NCBI RefSeq assembly: GCF_022682495.2
Contig: NC_071390.1
Span: 99,642,294 to 99,706,293 of the forward strand
Direction of reading: 5' to 3'
DNA length: 64,000 bases
Origin: Desmodus rotundus
Lineage: Eukaryota > Chordata > Mammalia > Chiroptera > Phyllostomidae
Shown: positions 35,461-49,240 of the stretch, in pieces
Layout: the number at the start of each line of letters is the position of its first letter
Position numbering within the stretch: position 1 is the stretch's first letter
The notes under the pieces: model-generated
The model's input: only the letters and a program-made list of their open reading frames with translations
The model's database searches: none
Told to the model about the DNA's origin: nothing
Position numbers and translations under genes: made by a program

Positions 35461-36189
35461 GTCTGATCAGACATCCAATTTTGGAACTCAGGTCCCTTTG
35501 TTTAATCAACAATACAATTCCAATCTGCACTGTAAGCATCTCTAATGCTATGAGGTCCCCTTCCTTTCACCTCCTGTCCAAGGTATTCTCCGTAGGACTA
35601 CGCCCAGAGGTGAGGAACAAATATAGGAACATGAGCCTGATTATGTTGTTTGTGTGATGAAGTGTATGTTTCTGACCACCTTCTGCAATTATTTAGTGCT
35701 TTTGCTGCACGTTTGTGGTTCTTAATTTTATTATTAATGCTGAGTTTGTGCTGATAAATTCATTGAGATTGGGTAAAGCCATGCTTATGGAATGTGTGGG
35801 AATAGATTCCTCTATCTCCTCTTGGAAGAACCAATCACTCCATCACCATCTGAGTGTGCCACCAGGTAAGGCCTTCAAAAGAAGACATCTTGAGTATAAG
35901 AATCAAGGTGTGAAACTAGCATGAAATTGGAAGATGGACTCAAAACTGCGTTGGTAAATCACAGCAGGTTCTTTCTTTAGCACTTTTGCATGTATTTGTT
36001 CATGTGTTTAGTAGAATAGAACATCTACCTATTACCACACAACTCTGCAACCGAGCAAGTCATAGCTCAGCATCCAATATCAAATACAAAATGTCATCAG
36101 AGTTTAGGAAACCTAAGATTTTAGAGGTAATCTAGGTAATTTGATCTAAACCATGCTCCAATTCTTGCCTATTTAAAAGACTCTTTATG

Positions 36190-36404
36190 TCCTGACTGGT
36201 GTGGCTCAGTGGACTGAGCACCAGCCAGCGAACCAAAGGGTTGCAGGTTCAATTCCCAGTCTAGGACACATGCCTGGGATGCAGGCCAGGTCCCCAGGAG
36301 GGGGTATGTGAGAGGCAACCACACATTGATGTTTCTCTCCCTCTCTTTCTCCTTCCCTTCCTCTCTGTCTAAAAATAAAGAAATGAAACTGTTAAAAAAA
36401 AAAA
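36190..36404 (+). mobile_element. Ves SINE in DKK2 intron 2
   Basis: Best match in the window to the bat Ves consensus. Head gtcctgactggtgtggctca, ggactgagcaccagccagcg, gggttgcaggttcaattccc (B box), cacatgcctgggatgcaggc, the CT-rich tail and a poly(A) run near 36393-36403. It lies only about 100 bp from exon 2. This family marks yangochiropteran bats. Confidence 0.95.
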
Positions 36405-36508
36405 GTCCTGATATTTATATATCAGGAGCCTAAGGAAAAGGTAGCCCGACTGGCCAGACCTCCCAGGTGAAAAGAAAGAAGCCCGCCAGGACTGAGCACA
36501 ATCCTTAC

Positions 36509-36659
36509 CATTATTGCAGCGGGTACCAGGACAACACATGCCATCTCTATGGCAGCGCTTCTTTTTCCTGCGGCACACCGTGCAGGCCGATGATCCTTGG
36601 TGGGGACTGTGGCAGTATCTCCCAACTTCGCATTCCTTATCACTGCTGCAAGGGTAGGC
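36509..36659 (-). CDS. DKK2: DKK2 exon 2 (first cysteine-rich domain)
   Basis: Coding exon of Dickkopf-2, a secreted modulator of Wnt signalling that acts at LRP5/6 co-receptors. On the minus strand it opens after the acceptor ...cttcacgacag with Ala-Tyr-Pro-Cys (phase 0) and ends in the first base of a Gly codon before the donor GTAAGG. The 50 whole codons carry nine of the ten cysteines of the N-terminal Dkk domain (YPC, KEC, RYC, SAC, VC, RC, MCC, TRC) and a basic RRKKKRC stretch. The tenth cysteine comes from exon 3. Compared with human DKK2 as I remember it, two residues differ: Thr for Met in SAC-T-VC and Gly for Ser in CCP-G-TRC. The gene identity is secure because exons 3 and 4 follow in order, spacing and phase. 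Confidence 0.97.
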
Positions 36660-39600
36660 CTGTCGTGAAGTGGAACAACAACACCAAAAGCAAGGTAGAT
36701 TAGATCTCTTAACACTTATGAAAAGTTCCTGTTGCAAATTATGATGAAAATAAGTCACAATATATACCCTTGTAATAACGTTCTGAGCACAGATCCTACA
36801 CGGTGACACTTACTTGATTTGAGAACCCTAGGAACAGGGATTGTTGACGGTTGGAAAATAAAGTTGACACTATTCATATATTTTCATTGACACAACTTTG
36901 AAGTTAAAATTTAGACTTTGTATTGATTAGGAGAGCCCTTAAAAGTGACTTTGGGGGCTTAGAAGCAGTATAATTCTTCCAGCGCCACTCACTTAAGGTG
37001 TGAATGAAACAGCTTAACCATCTTGTTTTCGCCTGCTAGACTAGGATGAGGGAGGGTGAAATAACATACCAAAGGGCTGTGCTAGAACCTGAAACGCATC
37101 TACCCAGTTATGCGATGAATATTTTAAGAGTAACTCCTCACACTTCCTTCCTGTGATGGGCAAGGAGCAGAACCACTTCCAAGGTGATGGTGCGCAGCCC
37201 AGCAGTGCTGGGGGGTCGGAGAGACGCTAAGTTCCAATCACATCATCATGCTCTCAGGAAACTACAGAGCAGGCTCCTTACACATAAGAACAGCCCCATT
37301 GGCTACTGCACCTTCAATTTATGCAGAAAGGACTTCTGGTCCTACATTTCTCTACCAAGTTATGCATTCGGAAGGCTACTTAAACAGTGTCATAGCATCG
37401 CCAAAAATAAAAACAGATTCTACAGCTATATACTCCTTGCTTCTTGGAAATTATTAGACCACTTAAAATGTCCCTGTTTTCAGAGACTGAGAGCTGACAA
37501 GCTGAAATGTCACACAACACATCAAACTTACTCATATTTTGAGGCATGTTGACAAGGAGGTTTAATTCTTTATTTCTTTCTTTGTTTTTGGTAGTTCATT
37601 TTTCCCCTGACTTTCAGTATAATACATAGTTATTTTTTAACTGAAAAATAGAAACAAAGCTATGTAGTTTTTAAAGCAAGCATAAATGATATAAAAATAA
37701 ACTATGGGATAACATTTTTGTGACTCAAATAATAAGTGTGAATTGAGTGCTTTACTTATGACATGAGGTTTGATGGCCTGACTCTGCATACATTGCTTGT
37801 TCCTTCCCCGCTGCTCTCTCTTTCTCTGACTCTCCTTCATTCTCTCTGTTTCTACCGCCACCTTTCTCCCCTGCCCTTGGCCTGCTTTTGTGTGTACACT
37901 GTGTGCATCCATTCACCCCCCACATGGCACTCATTTAGACTGGATCATCCTCAGTTAGGGGAAATAAATATGAAGTCTATGTGTTAGTCTGAAAACTTTA
38001 CATGTGGTTCTATGAAAAAAATACTTTTAGCATCTTTACAATTTACCATTTATACTCAAAAGAAAATTAAAACCAGAAAAACCACTAACTTTAAATTGAA
38101 AGTGCTTTTGAAGGACTTCACAGTGGCAATATTTGATGCCTATGTTATTATCACTGGAGCTAGATAAAGCTGTAAGATGAATTTGTTTATGAGCGGCCCA
38201 TTCTGGAACTCTATTATTAGGCTTAAGGGAGAATCTGAATGAAGTTGATTCAGAGTAATAGGCTATTTTTCAAGACTCCAAAACCAATGAAAACAAAACA
38301 AATGCCACTTCCTGACTTGCCACACTCTTTCCCCCAAGCATTTTACTCCCTTTATATTTAAACCCATTCATTTTAATTGAAATACAATTCACAAGGATCT
38401 GATTAATTTACGTTTATTTCACCAAACTGTTTTGCAAGAAACATTTGATGTCTTACAAGTTTTTTTTCTTCCTCAAAAATAGGATATGTTCTTTCAACAG
38501 AAATAAACACATGCTACCTAAAACATCATGTGCGATTTACATTTCAAACAACAAATCTTCAAGAGCATCTGAATAAGAATAATACTTGGTTCCATTCCTA
38601 AAAAAATAATTTATATTGTAGAAACCAAGTTGTTTGCTAAAAGCAGTTATTTGTCCAGAAAATTGTGGAAAGCACATTATCTTCTCACTCTTAGTGGATA
38701 AGAAATGAAAAATATTGAAATTGCAAATATTCAATACAGATGATATTATAAAAAATATTGGGCATAGTAGTCCTTTATTTGAATGAGATCACAGTAAAAT
38801 TCTCACAATTTCTGTTGGAGCTAAACTCATTTTTTTTCTGAGAAAATATATTAGAGGATAATTAGCTTCGTTATGTTTCCATATACCTTTTAATTGACGT
38901 GAGACAGAAATGACACAGGCAGAAAAATTATGCAGGATTTCTTTTTTAAAGGAAGGTTACATTGCTCATGTGAACTTAGAGTGGAATCCGAGAACACAAT
39001 ATTGAGAGGAATTCTTTGACAATTGAAAAAATAAACTTTAATAATTGAAATGCCAGGCTATGTTACATAGTTTCTAGTGTGCTTATAAAATAGTTCTGGT
39101 TCCAACAAATAGCTTTTATGTATGAGTGAAATCAGGAAAGGGTGCCACAAATTAATTGAAGCAGGTTTTAGGGAAAGCAACTGATATTTGGGGGCATTCT
39201 GGCCTTCTGAAATCAGATCCCCCAGCACAGATCTCTCTCAGCCATAAAGTTCCCCTTGTCTTAGCCATTAGCATGAAAATGAAGAACATGAGAAAATAGT
39301 ATCTGACCTATTAATTAATAGCAGTGCCCATGTTTTCAGCCTAATGAATTCTTTTTCAGTAAAGAGTTTTAAACAAGACATTTCCAAATCAAGTATAAGG
39401 ACTCTGCATCTTGCTGTTAAGGATTTTCCCCCTGTATCAACCCCTTCATACATCTGAAAATAGTGCCATTGAGTGGGAGAGAGACAGAGGGAGGGAGAGA
39501 AAAAGAAGCACTTGGTGAAAGTGGATGTGGAAGATTCTAAGCAGTGGTGACTGTGGCGATTAACAGACCACTGAAGGGGATTATATACATTAATAAAGGT

Positions 39601-39969
39601 GCCATTCAGAAATTTTCTCATGAAAAAACATCTTTATTTTGCATTTACTTTGGCTGCAAAACTCTGTTCCTGGTCTCATTTGATGATGGGTTAGTGACTA
39701 ACAAAAAGGGAATTTGAGCAGCTTAAGTTTCCATTTAATAACAAAAAAAAGTAATATGCTTCCTTGGTACTTATTTTATAAATGAGTAAAAAGACTGATT
39801 TATTTTACCTGCTATGGAAATTGTTCATACTGAATTTTTATGACTCCTCATTTACTTGACTTTGGGCAAACAGTCTGAGGAACAGTGACAGTCTGTGTCA
39901 CTCTAATTCGAGAGATAGAATTGGGGAGAGACTTGAGCCACTTGTCCTGTACTAAAATAGTCCAAAATT

Positions 39970-40155
39970 GCCCTGGCTGGCATGTCCCAGTTGGATGGAA
40001 CGTCATCTGTAAGTCCAGGTTGCAGTTCGGTCCTCTGTCGGGGTACGTGCAAGAGGCAACCAATCAGTGTTTCTCTCTCACACTGATGTTTCTCCCGCAC
40101 TCTCTTCCCCTCACTTCCCCTCTCTCTAAAAATAAAATAAATAAAATAAAATGAA
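39970..40155 (+). mobile_element. Ves-type bat SINE
   Basis: Starts gccctggctggcatgtccca, has a B-box-like ggttgcagttcggtcctc and ggtacgtgcaagaggcaacc, and ends in a CT-rich segment and an AAATA-rich tail. The head is diverged or partly altered. Confidence 0.9.
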
Positions 40156-42748
40156 AAGTCAATAAGCATGTCCTCAGGTGAGGATAAATACATAAGTAAA
40201 TAAATGAAGTAAAGCAAAATGAGACACTCCAAAACTGAAACAGAAATCTGGCTCTGTGAGCATCCAAGAATAATAGCCGTCATGAAGAATCGCTCATGAC
40301 TTAGCTTTGGTCACAATTAGGAGATGAATTCATTTGAGAAACCTAATGATAGCAGATGATGATGGGCCATAAATTAAGAATGTCTGAGAGCTGTCCAGGA
40401 TCAAGCTAAAACACAAAGAAGTTTTGCCTGACTCCCTTTCCTAGGCAAAAAAAAAAAAAGAAATAAAAAAGGTTTCCATAAATAGACGTGCTAGTTATCA
40501 TTACAACCATGGCATGAACTAAAGAGAAAAATGTAAATACATTGACACACTGGACGCAACTTGGATAAAGTCAACCAGACATGAGCATTTTTTTTCCTTA
40601 GTATAAAGGATTTTTTCATTCCATTTACTGTGTGCTACTTTGAAATAATTATTTGAAATTTTAGCAATGAAGTGAAGAGAGGTCAAGTGACTTCCACTAG
40701 TCAAGTCTGTGGAACAGACACGTCTGTGCTCAGCAGCAGGGAGCTCAGGGATTTCAGGCCTCGCTGGGAGGTGTCATGACTCAGCATTTAGTAGTGATGG
40801 TTTAATGTGCACTCGGAAAAGGTGTTTGAGTGGTGACCTGGGCACTGGGGTTAGAGATTAAAAAGTAAACTTGGCCACTTCTCTCTCCAGAAGCCTCCAG
40901 ACATCAACAGCATGTCCTGCTGTAGCTGTTGTCACGACAGAACGCTGGTGGAAGCCACTGACAGGACCTCAGGCAAGTTTCTCATTCCATGTCTTGGCAA
41001 CAGTCTATGTCCAGTTCAACTCAACGTAATCAGAGTTATAAGCAAACACCCGTGATGCAAATAATAATAATTACATAACATTCTAATGAACAAAAGAAAA
41101 TGAAATGCTACTACATCTTATTTGACCTGAGCCTTGTTTTTCAATTATTCTTAAAATTGCAAAGAGAAAAGGTCTATTAATTTGAGACTTAAATTTAAGA
41201 TTGAATTTATTCTTTTTTCTCAAGTACAGCCCATTCCTTAGAATGTTCAAGTGCAACAATGAAGTAATCAGATCCGTAAAAATAATAAAATAAGAAAAGT
41301 GTTTCAGGTATCTCAGCAGTACTGGCTATTGAATAGACATTTGGCCACAACCAAACCTTACTTTAATTCCCAAGTTTTCAAAATAATGGCATTGTTCCTG
41401 TTTAATAAAGGGGAGCAAAAAGGAAGAAGGAAACATCACCAATTGTTCGTGTGGGATGGCCACCCATCCGGATTTTTGCAAGACCGTCCTAGTTTTGTTG
41501 TTGTTTTAATCTGGACAATCCTTTGTCCCCCAAGCACTGTTTGTAACAACCTCGGCAGTTTTCTGGAGCCAGAAAAACATCATCAGCTGGGCAGGCAGAA
41601 AAAAGCCTGCCAGGGGTGGGGGAGGTGGCGACCCAGCTGCGGGAATAAAAAACATTTGGAGCAGTGAAGGTAGCAGCAAGGAGCTGGGGTCTCAAAGAAA
41701 CAGCAGAAGGTTGGCAATTACATGTGGGAAACCAGATCAGGCTGGCTAACCCTAGGCTCTTAGAGAAAAGATTAATTTTCCTCGTCAGACATTTCGTAGG
41801 ACAGATCTGTATTTCCATGAACATGCAAGGTATGCTACCCTTGAAGGTGGTCATTTCAAATTCAAACCCTGTAACTGCAATTGCAGGAAGTCCAGCAGCA
41901 TCAACTCAGTCTGGCTCCTGTTTAGTTGAACACTGCAAGCCACAGGCTGCGCAATCCGCTCTTTTCCATTGTCCACGATTCCACAGTTGCCTCTAGGGGA
42001 TAAGGGTGGACTAGATGCATCTTTGAGGATTTCTGAGCTTAAGGCCAGGAGGATTGAGCTATATTCAATTCCAGCGGGAAAGTTAAGGTACTTCATGATG
42101 TTCTCGATGTGTACCATAGCTTCATTCAGGCAGCTGCTTGCTATTCATTCAATATCCAATAATTATGTATTTGGTATTTATTTATGGAACACCAACTACA
42201 ATACAGACACAACTGGTTCAGTGCTCTATACATATTTTGCCTGTCTATCTCCTAAAATAATTTTGAAAAAAAATATTTTTTCACACATTTCACATGTAAA
42301 ATTTTCAGTGTAAGTTTAGCTCTGTTTTATTATGATGATATATAACACTATGCATTTTATAAAATGAAGTTCACAGCAATTTGACATCATTCAACTGATC
42401 AACGCATATTGCATATTGATCCTAAAATAAATCACAACATATTTATTGCTAGATTTAAAAAATTAAATTGTCTTAAAAACATTTAGTTGAGTTTTAAAAT
42501 ATAAAAGTCATCACAAGTAATTTGAATATTCTGTATCTAGAACGTTCCAACTGGAGCCAAGCTTCACTTTTAAAGAATTAATGATAAAACAAAGAAAGTG
42601 CCTTTGTGCATTTGAGATGCCCTAATCAACCATTAAGAATGTCTTTGTTAAACCAATACTCCAAATTCTACTTTAGTTTGTCCATCCAAAAAAGTTTTTC
42701 GTACTTCTGGCTAATGCAGTGTAACAAGATTTGGAATGCATAATGGTT

Positions 42749-42759
42749 CCCCCCCCCCC
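42749..42759. repeat. poly(C) run
   Basis: Eleven consecutive C at the end of tggttcc; a simple tract prone to length error. Confidence 0.8.
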
Positions 42760-45700
42760 ATAAGATGGCAAAACTTATTGTAAACACAAGCATATTCCAG
42801 ACAATTTTAAGAAAAAGAACAATGGAAGTTGAGGATCTGGAAATTGATTCCCTGAAAACAATTCATGCTGTGCACACTAGAGTAAGTACCTCTTGCACAT
42901 ATTCGTTTTAAGGCGACAGTTGTTAGACCTTTGTTTTTTGATGGAAAGTTCAGAGCTGAGAGAATTTATACTAATACTGCCTGGGTTATAAATTATAATG
43001 ATGGATTTCTGCCAGTGGTCCATTAACTTCCCCAATGTATTCAGAAAACCTCACTTAAACAATCATTCTGTGAAATAAAGTCAAGGGCCTCTCTAACTTC
43101 TCTGTTCTCTGTGTGTCCTTAAGCAAAAAGCAGATTCCAGGGAATTCTCCACTTTGAACTCGGACCACGTTCTCACTGCAAACCTCACCATGCTACTACT
43201 GACCGTGAGGTAAATGGGGAGCGCTAACCCTTCCCGTGCACTCTCAGGACCTGGAGAAATCGGAAGCAGTTTACCTGCCTAGAAGTTTTGCCTGTTTTTG
43301 ACCCATTTTCCCCTCATTTGGAATATATACGGCAAAACAATTCTATTCCATGCTCAAAACGTGGCACCTCAGCAGTGCTTTTGCTGCAGTGGTCAGAGAC
43401 CATTATATTGCATATATAACTATAATGCCCTTTATAATTCTGTGATTGGTTGAGTATAATTATTCTAACCAAAACAGAGAAACCACATCATTTCAAGTTT
43501 TCTTCCAAATCCAGAATTGAATGTCTATAATATAAAACTTTCATTGTACCTTACAAATTTCCTTGACCTCATGACCTTCAGAAAGGTTATGTGGCGGGAA
43601 AAGTCTTGTAGTTACACGGTCATTTGAATTATGCCTCCACATTGAATTCACTGTTACAAGTACTTAACTGAGTCTCAGTTTCCTCCTTGATAAGCTGGAT
43701 ATATTGTTACCTTCAACTACATTTCCCTACTTACCTAATCATAAAAACCTCATGGGATTTGTTTAAAAACTATTTTTACACAGTCTTCTCATAGAGACTC
43801 TACTCCTGTAGGAGTAGATATGGTTTGGGTATCTGTATTTTAATAAATACTGTCCTGGTGATCATATTATCAGGTAAGATAGGGAAATTCTGCTTTATAG
43901 AGTTGTTGCAAAGACCAAGGGTTCCTTTTGTATCAAGGTCTGTGCAGGAAAAATCAAGCCACTGTTAATATAACAAGAACAGTTTATACAACCTCAGTGT
44001 AACCTGGCAGGGCAGCTGATGGTGATTGGGAGAACTGTGTGAGGTCCCAAGGTGCCTGCTTTGAAGGGGACTGAGGCATCATTGTCCTATGTACGATGTC
44101 TCATATCTTGTATCTTCTTCTATAAATGTCTTTATTTTTCATAGCACATGGCTAGACACTTTCTGGATAGACCTCATATATCATACAGACAATGTCTGTT
44201 CTACATGAGATATGGACTCAGTGTTACCTCCCACACAGACATCAGTCTAAGTGAGGGATTGGTTCCCTGACATCAATATTGAGTCTAAGGAAGACACTCG
44301 CTGACAACAACAAATACAATATTTTCAGGCAGGTTCATCTTCACTCATTACTTAGCCACTATGCTTAGAGGTGGGCTTGAGAATGTCTAAAACTATATGA
44401 AAAAGTAAAGTAACACATAACAAACACACCAGTGAACTTTGGGAGAAATACAGTGCGGACTCGGAGCTGTTGACACACCCATTATGGCTGTATTGTCTCA
44501 CAGCCTCAGGTGGCATGCACCCGCCTTGTTAGCAATGCACAGGTTTGCAGGTTTGGGGTGTTTTTGTTTGTTTATTTCTGGTTGTGGTTTTTTTTTTGTA
44601 TCCTGTGGCTCTTTACAAAACAAGTACTCTTTCTCTTCATATGAATTATGATAAATATATGATGTGGTTTTATTATTTTTTATTTTTTTGTATATCATCA
44701 AATTGCCCTTTCCAATAAAAATCACATTTAAGGTTCATATATTAATGTCTAGGGAGATATGAAAATTTAACATAATTTAAAATTGCTGTTTAGGAAACAC
44801 CTCCTTTACAATGATAGAACAGGTCAATGTTGGTAAATATTTCACTTTGAGTCATTTTCATTTACAATATCATGGGTTTAGAAATGAGGATATGAAAGGT
44901 GTGTGGTGTGTATGTGTAAGTTATCTAAGGAACTATACCGAATACATGTGTAACAGAATTCAGTGAAATTTCTCATTCCTTGCTAATTTATGCTTTATGG
45001 TTGTCATGTTAGAAAGGCTTGGAATAACTCTGTTTTCCTAGAGATAGGGCTTCATACAACAGTATCAAGAATTCAGAGTGAAGATTCTTAATGTTACCTT
45101 TTAGCAGAATCAAACTAGCAGTGAAGCAATGCATATACACAATGCACTGCTCCAGCAATTATTTATTTGAGCTAGTGTGTATCATCTTAGCTCATTTCAT
45201 TTAGCATAGAACAGGCAAACTTTATATTTCTCTAATCTTCCTTAATTCTCTTTCATTTCCTCTAGGAATTAGGCTAGACGTCTATTAAAGGGCCACTCAC
45301 TCCATTCTATTCTGCTATTCTGATTTTGAGGAAACAGTTCATGGAAGCTGATAAAATTGAAAAGATTGTTTTCTGTTTTGATTGAGACGATGAAAAATAA
45401 GCATAGCAAAATATAATTCTCAATATTTCTTTGCAGAGAAAAGACTCTTAATTTCTGTTTAAGAACTACCTGAGGCCCTGTAGAACTATTGCTTGAAAAT
45501 ACAAAACTGTTACCACTCACACTTAGAGTCACAATCAAGGAGGCAGACAGCATTGTATCCCTCCAGGTGTGCTGGGGACAGGGCAATTACTTGAGAAGAA
45601 GCATGGCCCAGAATGATTACCTAGATCGTTGGAGTAACAGGTTTACTTAATAGTGATAACACAAAGATCAAATCAACTAAGAAACCTTTTGATTAAATAA

Positions 45701-46367
45701 CTAGGATGAAGAGGTGGTTCGCAGTTCTAACAGAGAACTCTAAGTCAGTCATCTACTTCTGCCTCTGCCACTTCGAGGAAATTAACAGGAAGTCTGAGAA
45801 GAGTCTTGGACTGGCATCATTACGGTACATATACTCCTGATACACGGAGCGACTAAGGTGCAAATTATACCTGCAGCAACATGAAGGACTTGACCTCCCG
45901 AGTTTGGGATACGCAGGTTTGTCTGTTACTAAGAGAAAGGAATGGGTGTTATCTCATGTAAAGAGTTATTTTAACATCCTTATTCTTCCCATTTCTCAGC
46001 TTGCTTTCTTCTCTGGGCATCTCGAGCCAATATTTTACAACCTGTAACAGTTAAATGATGGGTATTTGGGGCCTGTGTTTCATTTTTATTTATTTGGTAT
46101 GCTCAGTTGGTAAGGCACGTCCCACGTACATGTTCATGCGAGGAGCACTCTAAGTACACTTGCATTGTCATTTCTGGGTTCCGAAGATGAGGACTAACTG
46201 CAATGGAGAGAGTTTGAACCAGTCTCATGGTTTCTCACATAATGACAAGGTTAAAGCGCCCAGGTGGAATAGTTGCCTGACTTCCTGACAGAGGAAATTA
46301 CAATAGCCAAGGCTACTCATTTGTTTCAGACATTCAAAAGATGATTGAGTAGAAAAGCACCAGCTTG

Positions 46368-46445
46368 GGGTGGGGTGGAGGGATGGGGAGAAAAGGCACA
46401 CAACTGTAATTGAATAACAATACAAAATTAAAATTTTTTTAAAAA
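46368..46445 (+). mobile_element. short L1 3' end with 17-bp duplication
   Basis: 78-bp L1 3' tail (tggggtggagggatggggag, cacaactgtaattgaataac, A/T tail). It lies between agaaaagcaccagcttg (46351-46367) and agaaaagcatcagcttg (46446-46462), one mismatch. Same 3' family as the 51912 and 34138 fragments. Confidence 0.85.
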
Positions 46446-46462
46446 AGAAAAGCATCAGCTTG

Positions 46463-48388
46463 TATTTTTACTTGTTGCCTAATAATAGCAATTATATGAC
46501 CACATGTTGTTTATTAAAATAAAATACTTTTCCAAAAAATAATTAGTATCTCAATGCACACACGGTCTTCTCAGCCTCCTACCCAGGACCCAATTGAAAT
46601 CCTTATTGTGTGGGAGAAGGGAGGGAAGGTCAGCACACACAAGGACAAAGAAAATTTACGTCTAGCGAAGGATGTCACTCATTGGCTTATAACCCACTTC
46701 TATCAAAAAATTCTATTTAAATGTTTGGCAGGGGATTGAAGAGGGAGGAAATTCTGAGCCAGATGACAGAATCTTTTGGTTTTTGTGACCTTAGTGTTCA
46801 AATCTGCCTCAGAAATGTGGTACATCATGTAATGACATACTCTTGTAATGACATGTGTTAGTAACTGCAGAGAAAACACATTGAAGACGTTGGTCCCAAC
46901 ACCACCCACATCCCAGTGCATCTGCTTTGTTTGGTGACCAGAACATTCGCCATAATTCAATAGGGACCAGGTGACTTGTTACTAGATGAAAAAAAATGAA
47001 ATCATGTCTCTGGGCTTAAGGCACCTCTCCATCCCATTGGTCCTTCCAGCCTGTGCAAAGAGTATGCTCCTCTGTTTTCCTATTGCTTTTCTTGGCCCTT
47101 GTTCATTACTAAAGATCTCCAGATGCACTGGCATTGGAGTCTTGCTAACACCCCTGCGTCTGGCCTGACATTCCAGTGGACTGCAGCAAATGCGGGGCTT
47201 TAAAGTGAGAGATGGGAGGGGAGGGAGAAAGAGAAGCAGGGAGCAGCTAAGACAGTAAGGGTTCCTCCGAAGACTGTGGTAGGTGTGTCCTAGCTCACAT
47301 GACTATTTTGGTTAATAGGAAATCAAGGGGAACAAATTGAACAAAATTCATTAGCCATATAGTTAATAGAGGTTTTATACAACTTTGTTGAGGCCAATCT
47401 GTGATTCTATACATTTTTCAATGTTTTCCCTTCATATCTAGTAGTGAAGTGTTTCTAGAATTCTCTTGGGAATCCTATCTGAATTCTGTCCTATTTGATT
47501 TTGTCTGTTTGTTTTAATCAAAGAAGACAGCTATGTTATAATAAAGATGCACAGAAAGCATTTTTGTTCTTGGCACAGCATGTGGTCCATATGCGCCCCC
47601 GGTGCCTGGATTGTTAGACGCTGCGGCTCTGCAGGTCGCGTGCACGGGAGACAGTCAGCCCCACTCTCTCATCAGCACGTATTTGCAAACACTTTTCTCC
47701 GCCAAGAACACCTTTTCTCCACACAATTCATCGTTAGACTAATTCCAACTCGTCACTCAGGGATTGTATCAAGTAACTTTACCTCGGGGAAAACTCCCAG
47801 GATGGCTCCTCACTCCCAGCTGAGGGGAAGGTCCCTAGTAACCTGTGCCCTGCTGACGCCGCATGCTCATCTGCGTCATGATACAGATCACGCTCGTTTG
47901 AATCTTTGCTTTCATTGAACTCTTTGGTTACAGAATCATCTTTCATCTGTATCCGCAATGGTCACATAACACTGGAATGATTTAGCAGTCCATGTTTTGT
48001 CCAGTAATGAATTAGTGAATGTGATTTTGTTGAAACAGTGGTTGGAAATTTATACCATTGAGTTGACAAAAAAAAAAAAAATGCACACGTAAGTACCATC
48101 ACAAGATGGTAAAAAGGAAGAATTTGAAAATTAAGAGGTGATTTTATAGCTATTTTGAAGTAGATTTTAAGAAATAAGATCTACATAAACCATTTATAAC
48201 CAGCATCTATAAACTTAAGGGCATCATATGTGTTTAAGGAAAGTGGGGATTGGATGATGAGTAATTTTCCAGCCAGCAACTTGACTGCCAATGTTCCATG
48301 TTGAGTTCAGATTCACAGCTTCGAGCACCATCATCAGTTCCTTTACAGTACATTCTTGTGGCTGATGATATTTTTCACATACAACGTT
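46463..48388. other. intron 1 segment, nothing recognised
   Basis: No exon or named repeat. A modestly CpG-containing patch at about 47570-47870 has a chance frame on the plus strand and no domain that I recognise. Confidence 0.45.
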
Positions 48389-48396
48389 ATCTAATG

Positions 48397-48682
48397 CAGC
48401 AATTTTCAAGATGTATGCCAGCACACGATGGTGTGTCACAGGAATTTTTAAGACAAGCAATATCTGACTGTTTAGTCAGGGGCACTGATGTCTTTTCCCT
48501 TAGATTGTCAAGTAAAACAAATGACAACAGCCAACACAACAAGACCTGTCCAGTGTACACAAATCAAAATTACACCTCTTTTTTTTGTCGGATTGGCCAA
48601 AAAATAACATGTTTTTAATGTGCCACAGATTTTAGTAATTAGCATATGTGTGCCATGAAATGAAAAAGGTTGAAGACCGCTG
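48397..48682. mobile_element. hAT MITE candidate
   Basis: 286 bp. Left end cagcaattttcaagatgtat pairs imperfectly with right end gaaaaaggttgaagaccgctg as terminal inverted repeats. The 8-bp flanks are similar (atctaatg at 48389-48396, gtctaaag at 48683-48690; six matches). Internal motifs (gtgtgtcacaggaattttta, ggattggccaaaaaataaca, gtgccatgaaatgaaaaagg) look like small hAT elements known from bats. No coding capacity. Confidence 0.7.
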
Positions 48683-49224
48683 GTCTAAAGGGAAAAGTAA
48701 ACTCTTTAGTTCCTACGTGGCATCAGTGGTCTCTGCCACAGCAGCGAGTCTGTGTCACACCTCTTTCCTAACTGTCCCCCCAAAATTGCTTAAACCTTTG
48801 GTGGGTGGGAACTATATCACTGGGTTCTTCTGGGGATCAATGTGCCACTCCATCCAAAATGCTTCTTTCTAACTTTTCTTCACCTCCGCCTCTCAATATT
48901 TTTCCCATTGGTGGATCATATCTGATAGTGTTCCTAGTTAACCTCCACCACCATGAGGTGTTTTTGCAAAGAAACGAGAAGGTGAGCAGCTCATGATGGC
49001 TTCCTATGTCATCTTGGAGATATGTAGGTGGAATAATAAAAGGATTCAATTTCCTGATACACCTTAGTCATAGCAACATAACAACCAGGACATAAAAAAC
49101 TAAAGTACCTTTTTCCAAATGCTTGCCCCATGGGATGCCACCACTAACACATTTATTTGATGTCTAACATGATTATTATCCTAAACAACTTGAGTGAACA
49201 AGGTTCTCCCCAGGCAGGTTAACA

Positions 49225-49240
49225 AACACACACACACACA
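49225..49240. repeat. (AC)n microsatellite
   Basis: Eight AC-type dinucleotides, flanked by aacaa and aatgtgg. Confidence 0.85.

Larger units (their letters stand above)
35126..36508 (-). other. DKK2: DKK2 intron 2
   Basis: Intron between exons 2 and 3, GTAAGG...CCAG. It holds a Ves SINE (36190-36404), a MIR-like fragment (about 35300-35460) and a TCTA/TCCA-rich microsatellite (35196-35255). Confidence 0.9.

Noticed and set aside
36190..36290. Possible tRNA gene
   Set aside because: A- and B-box-like motifs belong to the head of a Ves SINE, which has the CT-rich body and A tail of a retroposon.
47547..47918. 123-codon plus-strand frame in a CpG-containing patch, considered as DKK2 exon 1
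   Set aside because: Wrong strand for DKK2 and no hydrophobic signal peptide or match to the expected start of the protein.
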